From Dromaius novaehollandiae (lineage: Eukaryota; Chordata; Aves; Casuariiformes; Dromaiidae): DNA of 64,000 nucleotides. How positions within the stretch are numbered: position 1 is the first letter of the stretch; the number at the start of each line of letters is the position of its first letter. The DNA lies in assembly GCF_036370855.1 (NCBI RefSeq), contig NC_088110.1, forward strand, positions 21,447,501 to 21,511,500, written 5' to 3'. Made by a program: the position numbers and the translations under genes. The notes under the pieces were generated by a model that was given only the letters and a program-made list of their open reading frames with translations, searched no databases and had not been told where the DNA came from. Shown here piece by piece: positions 59,801 to 64,000 of this stretch.

Positions 59801-62800
59801 TGTAAGACTATGCCTGAGGTCTGCAGAAATGAGAAATTAATGTGATCCATGGGTCAACAATGAACTAATTACAGTTGAGAACCACAGAATGGAAACAGTT
59901 GTCTAATGTGTATTTGAGTTCATAATATACTACAAATAGTAATGCAGACTCGGATTCTCTGTAGCTCTTGGTAGAGAGGGAAGAAACCCTTTCCTTCTGT
60001 AGGAAAGCAGGTATTATGCCGTTGTCTTAAACTCCGGACTTGACAGGTAATTGTCTATCTTAACCTTTGGATGAATTTCCATGTTTTTCCTCCAAACCTT
60101 TCCATCCTGCTTCTTCCCCCAGCCAAGGAACTGAACGTTTCATGTATAGGTGGGGAAATTCGCTTTCACCACATTTTACAAATCTGGTGACTGTTCTTAA
60201 TGTGACTTAATTTCCTGTAACTTAATTTTGAAGTATAATTATTATGCAGAAGTTACATGCCATGCTTTTTACGAAAATTGTAGGTGTACCTCTGACAAGA
60301 GTAAAGGTGTATTATGCTGCATGAAAGGAGTATGGGGAAGGGGGAGTGCAGAAATAAAAAGATAGCTTCCACTTGCCTTTAGGGCTAGCTTTGTGTCTGC
60401 TCTGGTGGGTGGGAAGGAATGCAGAATAGAACTTCAGGTAGTATCTGTTTCTTTTGCTTGTCTTTTTGTTTCCCCACCATTAAATATGGTAGCAGCAGCA
60501 TGATGTCTGCATCCTGTTTAGTGTCACTATAAGTGTCCTATATCAGATATTCCAACACTCACACTGTGGAAGATGAAAATGTTTTATCGTGTCTTCTATG
60601 AAGCTTCTGATGTAGTCTGGTATTCTCATACAGTATGTTGAGGAAACATGAACCTACAACATAAAGAGAAGCAAGACTGATTTGAGTGACTGTGTCTCAA
60701 GAGTACCACTTGCTGGTTAGCTGTCAAAATCTAAAACTGTGTTGAACAGTGTTCCTTAAGTTTGCCCTTGATCTGGTTCAGTTCAATGTTTTAATTATCT
60801 GGATGATGAAATAAAAAATATGCTTATTAATTTTGCAGCTTGCTGATATTTTAAAGAACGTTAGGAAAGTGGTCTGAGGAAAAAAAAAAAGAAATTCAAG
60901 AAGGACAAGAGTGAGATTATAATACTGCAGCTGTGTTTGACATACATTCTGTTGGGGTGGTGCCAGATCTGGGAGTCCCAGAATCCACTGCTGCTTGTGT
61001 CCTTCCGAAGTCCCTTGCTTGTCTGTAGACTGAAGCAAGGGACTAGTTAAAGGTAGTCCTTATTAAATTTCTTAAGAAAATTGGTGGTGGAACCATTGTC
61101 AATAATGAAATCTTCTGTGAAAGGTGTAGATGTGTACAAAGAAGATGCATGAAGTAATTCTGTCAGTCGCCTTGGTATTGGCAAAGAATCAACTGGAATA
61201 TTAGTTTTGGCACCATGCTTCAAGGAAGTAAGGGAAGAAATCCAGAGCAGAATAACAAGAGAGGTCTAGAAGACATTGAAAGATTGAAAGAATTGGAGTT
61301 TTTAATGCAAAAGAGAAGACTGAAAGGGTTTTTTGGGGACATGCGAGGCTTCATACACTGTAGTATGTTGGTTGCAGTGGGTAGAGGAAGAAGTAATGAA
61401 CCTCTACTGCAGTTGGAAGATCTAGAGGTCAGTAAAGTACTTGGTGAGATATTAGAATAACCTGTTACTTTTGGCATTCACAAACAGGCCAAAAAAATCT
61501 ATCAAAAATGCATGTGATAGAGGGTCTCAAACTTTGGTTCTGCTCCCCTTCTTTCTCTCTGTAGTAGTTTTGGTGTATTTGGTTAGTCCCTGTATTCTCC
61601 CATGTACACTTTATTCACCCACGCTGGCCTTCGTTCCAGTGACACATTCCCAAAACTTCTGAACATCTCTTTACATGGCATTTTTAATGCATGCTCCATC
61701 GGATACCTGTTGACTAAGATTATTCAGATGACCCAGTTGCAAGAAACAGCTCAACTCAGAAATATCTGCTTTACACAGCTGCTGTTGATTAACTATTGGT
61801 AGGCAACCAATAGGTGGACTGCTCCAGTTTTTTTTTTTTTAATTTTCTTTTAGGCATTGTATTTTTCTTAAGCCTCATGAATTAGAAAAATGATGAATCA
61901 CAGATTTCATTGTAAACTGTTGGCCATAGTCTTGTAATTTTTTTTTGTTTAACCATAGAACTATACTGAATCTGCATTGAATTTTAATGTAGATAATAGG
62001 TTCTCAAGAGCTTGGAGCCTCTTTTTCCACCTATTAATTCTCATTTTGATCAGGAAAGTTGCTGTGTTTAGAAGTGTTATGATTTATAAATGTATCTTAC
62101 AGTATATGTTATAGACTCTTTTTATACCGCTGTTTAGGAATATTTTTCTTACTGCCTGTGATGTACTGTTGTCTACAATGCTTTAAGAAGGTAATACATA
62201 AATATCTGTAGTTTTGGAGAACTGAAAAACTTCAGTGGAGAAATCTCCGGTATTTGCTACACTGTTGCATTTAATATTTAGGATAGCGTTATAAACTGCA
62301 TTGCACCCTCACAGTTTTATCTCCCACTGCAGGAACACTTCAGCTGCTCTCGAAGCAGCTGCTGGAGTGCTGTGTACCAGTGGCCAGTTCATGGCAGGCA
62401 CAGGAGAAGGCATTCAGCTGCTGGGGGAGTTTGGGGTGGGGATGTTAGAAATTGCCCACCTGTGGTTACACAATTAAAAGCGTTATATCAACTACTGAGT
62501 GCATAAAATGGTGCCAGTGTTTTAGATTAGACTGCGATTTACTGTCTGGTAACTATGTGCTGTGGTCACATTGTGCTTGGTCTGATGATCCAAAATCTTT
62601 ATTTTTGTTTAGTGTGATTATTTTAAGAATAGAACTTAACTGAAACATTTCAAGGGCAACGCTATACCTGAAATGGATTGAGAGTGAAAAGATTTAGGTG
62701 TGAGTATTGTCTGTACAAAACTTTTTCAACCTACATATATAATTTGGTCCGTCTTTATCTTCAGTTTTTATCTAAAAAGAGCATATGTTCCTCATTTTAA

Positions 62801-63175
62801 AATCCTGGTAAGTTGTTGTTGAAGAAAGATCCTGAGGCTCCGAGGTGCATTGCTTGAGAAGTTGATGAGCCTATGGTTTGTAACCAAGATAATCTTTATC
62901 TTTCACTAATTGTGGTAATCTGCAAGGACATTTGAAATTACAGTGTGGGATTTGATAAATATAGAAACATGAGTTCAACAAGACATTCTCAGAAAATTAG
63001 ACCTTTACAATAATGCTATTTTTAAAAGATTCAGATGTTTCAAATGAAATTGATACCATGTTATTAATAGAGTTGTATTGTCTTCAAATAAGTTTTTATT
63101 TTCTTTTGGTACAGCTTCCTCCCTACAATGAAACAGTTTCATGTGGTATTAAGTCCACAGGTAAGTTTCATGATG
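38797..63175 (+). CDS. USP10: USP10, ubiquitin carboxyl-terminal hydrolase 10 (N-terminal exons only)
   Basis: The join 38797..38817, 59290..59358, 63115..63175 encodes MAVNSAQ, then YIFGEFSPDEFNQFFVTPR with CSVE, then LPPYNETVSCGIKSTGKFHD. This matches the start of USP10 (human MALHSPQ, then YIFGDFSPDEF). USP10 is a cytoplasmic deubiquitinase of about 800 residues that binds the stress-granule proteins G3BP1/2 through its N-terminal FGDF motif and acts on substrates such as p53. Only about 50 residues are in the window; the USP catalytic domain is to the right. Phases are 0, 0 and 1. The start has strong Kozak context (GCGCCATGG). Order after KLHL36 on the same strand agrees with vertebrate synteny. 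Confidence 0.95.
42349..42362. repeat. Homopolymer C14
   Basis: Fourteen consecutive C residues precede a T tract. Confidence 0.9.
43134..43157. repeat. (GT)12 microsatellite
   Basis: Pure GT dinucleotide repeat preceded by an A-rich run. Confidence 0.95.
53318..53336. repeat. C12-G-C6 tract
   Basis: Nearly pure poly(C), broken by one G at 53330. Confidence 0.9.
54933..54948. repeat. Homopolymer C16
   Basis: Sixteen consecutive C residues in AT-rich intronic DNA. Confidence 0.9.
59290..59358 (+). CDS. USP10: USP10 coding exon 2, carrying the G3BP-binding motif
   Basis: This 69-bp exon lies between TATTTTTTAG and GTAAGA and encodes residues 8-30, starting YIFGEFSPDEFNQFF. Residues 10-13 are FGEF, where human USP10 has FGDF. 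The exon is symmetric (phase 0-0), so skipping it would keep the frame and remove exactly the motif. Confidence 0.96.
59745..59887. mobile_element. Possible old hAT (Charlie/MER5-like) non-autonomous element
   Basis: The left end CAGCAGTTCTTAACTTTTTT and the reverse complement of the right end, CTGTGGTTCTCAACTG, form imperfect terminal inverted repeats. They resemble the CAGTGGTTCTCAA termini of hAT-Charlie elements. The size of 143 bp fits a MITE. No clear 8-bp target duplication was found, so the call is tentative. Confidence 0.4.
61215..61465 (+). mobile_element. Possible decayed CR1 LINE 3' fragment
   Basis: The order of short matches resembles the CR1 3' region: AGACATTGAAAGATTGAAAG (CR1 ...GAGCGGCTGAGGGAG-type), AAAAGAGAAGACTGAAAGGG, AGTAATGAACCTCTACTGCA and AGATATTAGAATAA (CR1 ...GGATATTAGGAAAAA). 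Divergence is high and the assignment rests on memory of the consensus. Confidence 0.35.
63115..63175 (+). CDS. USP10: USP10 coding exon 3
   Basis: The exon follows TTTTGGTACAG and encodes LPPYNETVSCGIKSTGKFHD plus the first base of Gly51; human has LPPYSGTVLCGTQAVDKLPDG. Two donors are possible, GTAAGT at 63161 and GTAAGA at 63176. The second is preferred because KFHDG then aligns with human KLPDG. Both leave phase 1, so either could join the next exon in frame. Confidence 0.9.
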
Positions 63176-63663
63176 GTAAGAAATCAACATTCATTTTTCA
63201 CAAACTTAAAAGCCCTGAAACTTTCTGTAGCATTATTACAGGCTGTCTTTAAAGTTAGTCTTTAAAGTTTGATTAACATGCATATGTGCATATATTTGGC
63301 AGGTTGCTTTTTTCTAAACACTTGTTTGTTGAATGAAATCTCTGAGGATACTTGAAAATGTTGCACTGATCTTTAGCTAATTAGAGTGGATATGCTTACT
63401 CTTTCTTGATTGTGCTACCACGCAGTCTTAATGTCGTGGTGAAATAACCTGGAGTATAGCTGTAAAAACGTGGAGAGACTGAAACTTTTGTTAGAGAACT
63501 TGTATTCAAGAAATAACTAACTTGTATGGAGTTCAGCTGGCCTTCCTGTAAAAGTCATAGAATGAATATTTTTCTGGCAGTTGCAACCTGAAGCTGGTGT
63601 TCTGTTCAGTGTTCCCGTTGACATTCTGTTTCTGTTTGGTCAGCTGTTTTTCTGGAAAATCCT

Positions 63664-63682
63664 TTTATTTATTTATTTATTT
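63664..63682. repeat. (TTTA)n microsatellite
   Basis: About five TTTA units within a T-rich run in USP10 intron 3. Confidence 0.85.
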
Positions 63683-63930
63683 TTATTTTTTTCTTTCTTG
63701 AAAGTATGATTCTTGATATAAAAACGCATTATGGAGTTCCAGTTTTAAAGCTGTAATGATCATGCTTCTACTGTGTCTCAAACTGTTCACCTTACAAATT
63801 GAAAAAGAAAGCTGACCTGATTTCATGATTGTATAAAGTTGACAGTTAAGTAGGAGTTTCCATAACTGTATATGCATACATACTTTGTCAGTACTTTAAG
63901 TAGCAGGTGAATTATTGGGGTTTTTTTCAG

Positions 63931-64000
63931 TGAATCAGGGGAGAAGCAAGAAACCTGAGACTTACCCAGACGCATTTGAAAATGATAGAAATGACACCTA
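63931..64000 (+). CDS. Candidate alternative USP10 exon (cut by window edge)
   Basis: The sequence follows TTTTTTTCAG. In the phase left by exon 3 it reads VNQGRSKKPETYPDAFENDR with no stop to the window edge. It does not resemble the known next USP10 segment (human QEYQRIEFGV). It may be a cassette exon, or a chance acceptor with a 23-codon open frame. Confidence 0.2.

Larger units (their letters stand above)
59359..63114 (+). other. USP10 intron 2
   Basis: This 3.8-kb intron holds a probable decayed hAT-type element (59745-59887) and a probable decayed CR1-like fragment (about 61215-61465). No other coding sequence was recognised. Confidence 0.7.

Overview
This is vertebrate nuclear DNA, most likely from a bird. 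It has widely spaced exons with GT/AG boundaries, CpG-island promoters, AT-rich introns and little recognisable interspersed repeat. It also has the conserved gene order COTL1 - KLHL36 - USP10, known to me from human 16q24.1 and expected in birds. The species cannot be told from the sequence, and a non-avian sauropsid cannot be fully excluded.

Layout. (1) Positions 1-13,100: COTL1 (coactosin-like protein, an actin-binding ADF-homology protein) on the minus strand. Coding exons 1-3 are in the window (12899-12975, 12218-12300, 1553-1710); the last coding exon lies beyond the left edge. Its promoter is a CpG island at about 12,780-13,480. (2) About 13,200-16,300: intergenic space between two head-to-head promoters. 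(3) About 16,250-33,335: the complete KLHL36 gene (BTB-BACK-Kelch adaptor of a CUL3 ubiquitin ligase) on the plus strand. Four coding exons encode 615 residues. A CpG-island promoter with a probable non-coding first exon lies upstream, and a 3'UTR of about 2.8 kb carries several poly(A) signals. (4) 33,340-38,100: intergenic. (5) 38,100-64,000: the 5' part of USP10 (ubiquitin-specific protease 10) on the plus strand. It has a CpG-island promoter with NRF1-like and YY1-like elements, a 7-codon first coding exon, a 20.5-kb first intron, a second exon carrying the G3BP-binding motif, and a third exon. The catalytic domain is beyond the right edge.

The genes do not form an operon or pathway. KLHL36 and USP10 both act in the ubiquitin system, as a ligase adaptor and a deubiquitinase, and COTL1 acts on actin filaments.

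The most unusual structure is in COTL1 intron 1. This 598-bp intron is almost entirely an approximately 50-bp tandem repeat of about 11 units (12285-12813). The unit contains the polypyrimidine tract, the 3' splice site and the first codons of exon 2. The intron therefore carries a series of decoy copies of its own splice acceptor, and the two nearest decoys would insert 16 or 33 residues in frame. I found no prokaryotic-type system, CRISPR array or complete mobile element. Most other long open frames are chance or CpG-island artefacts.
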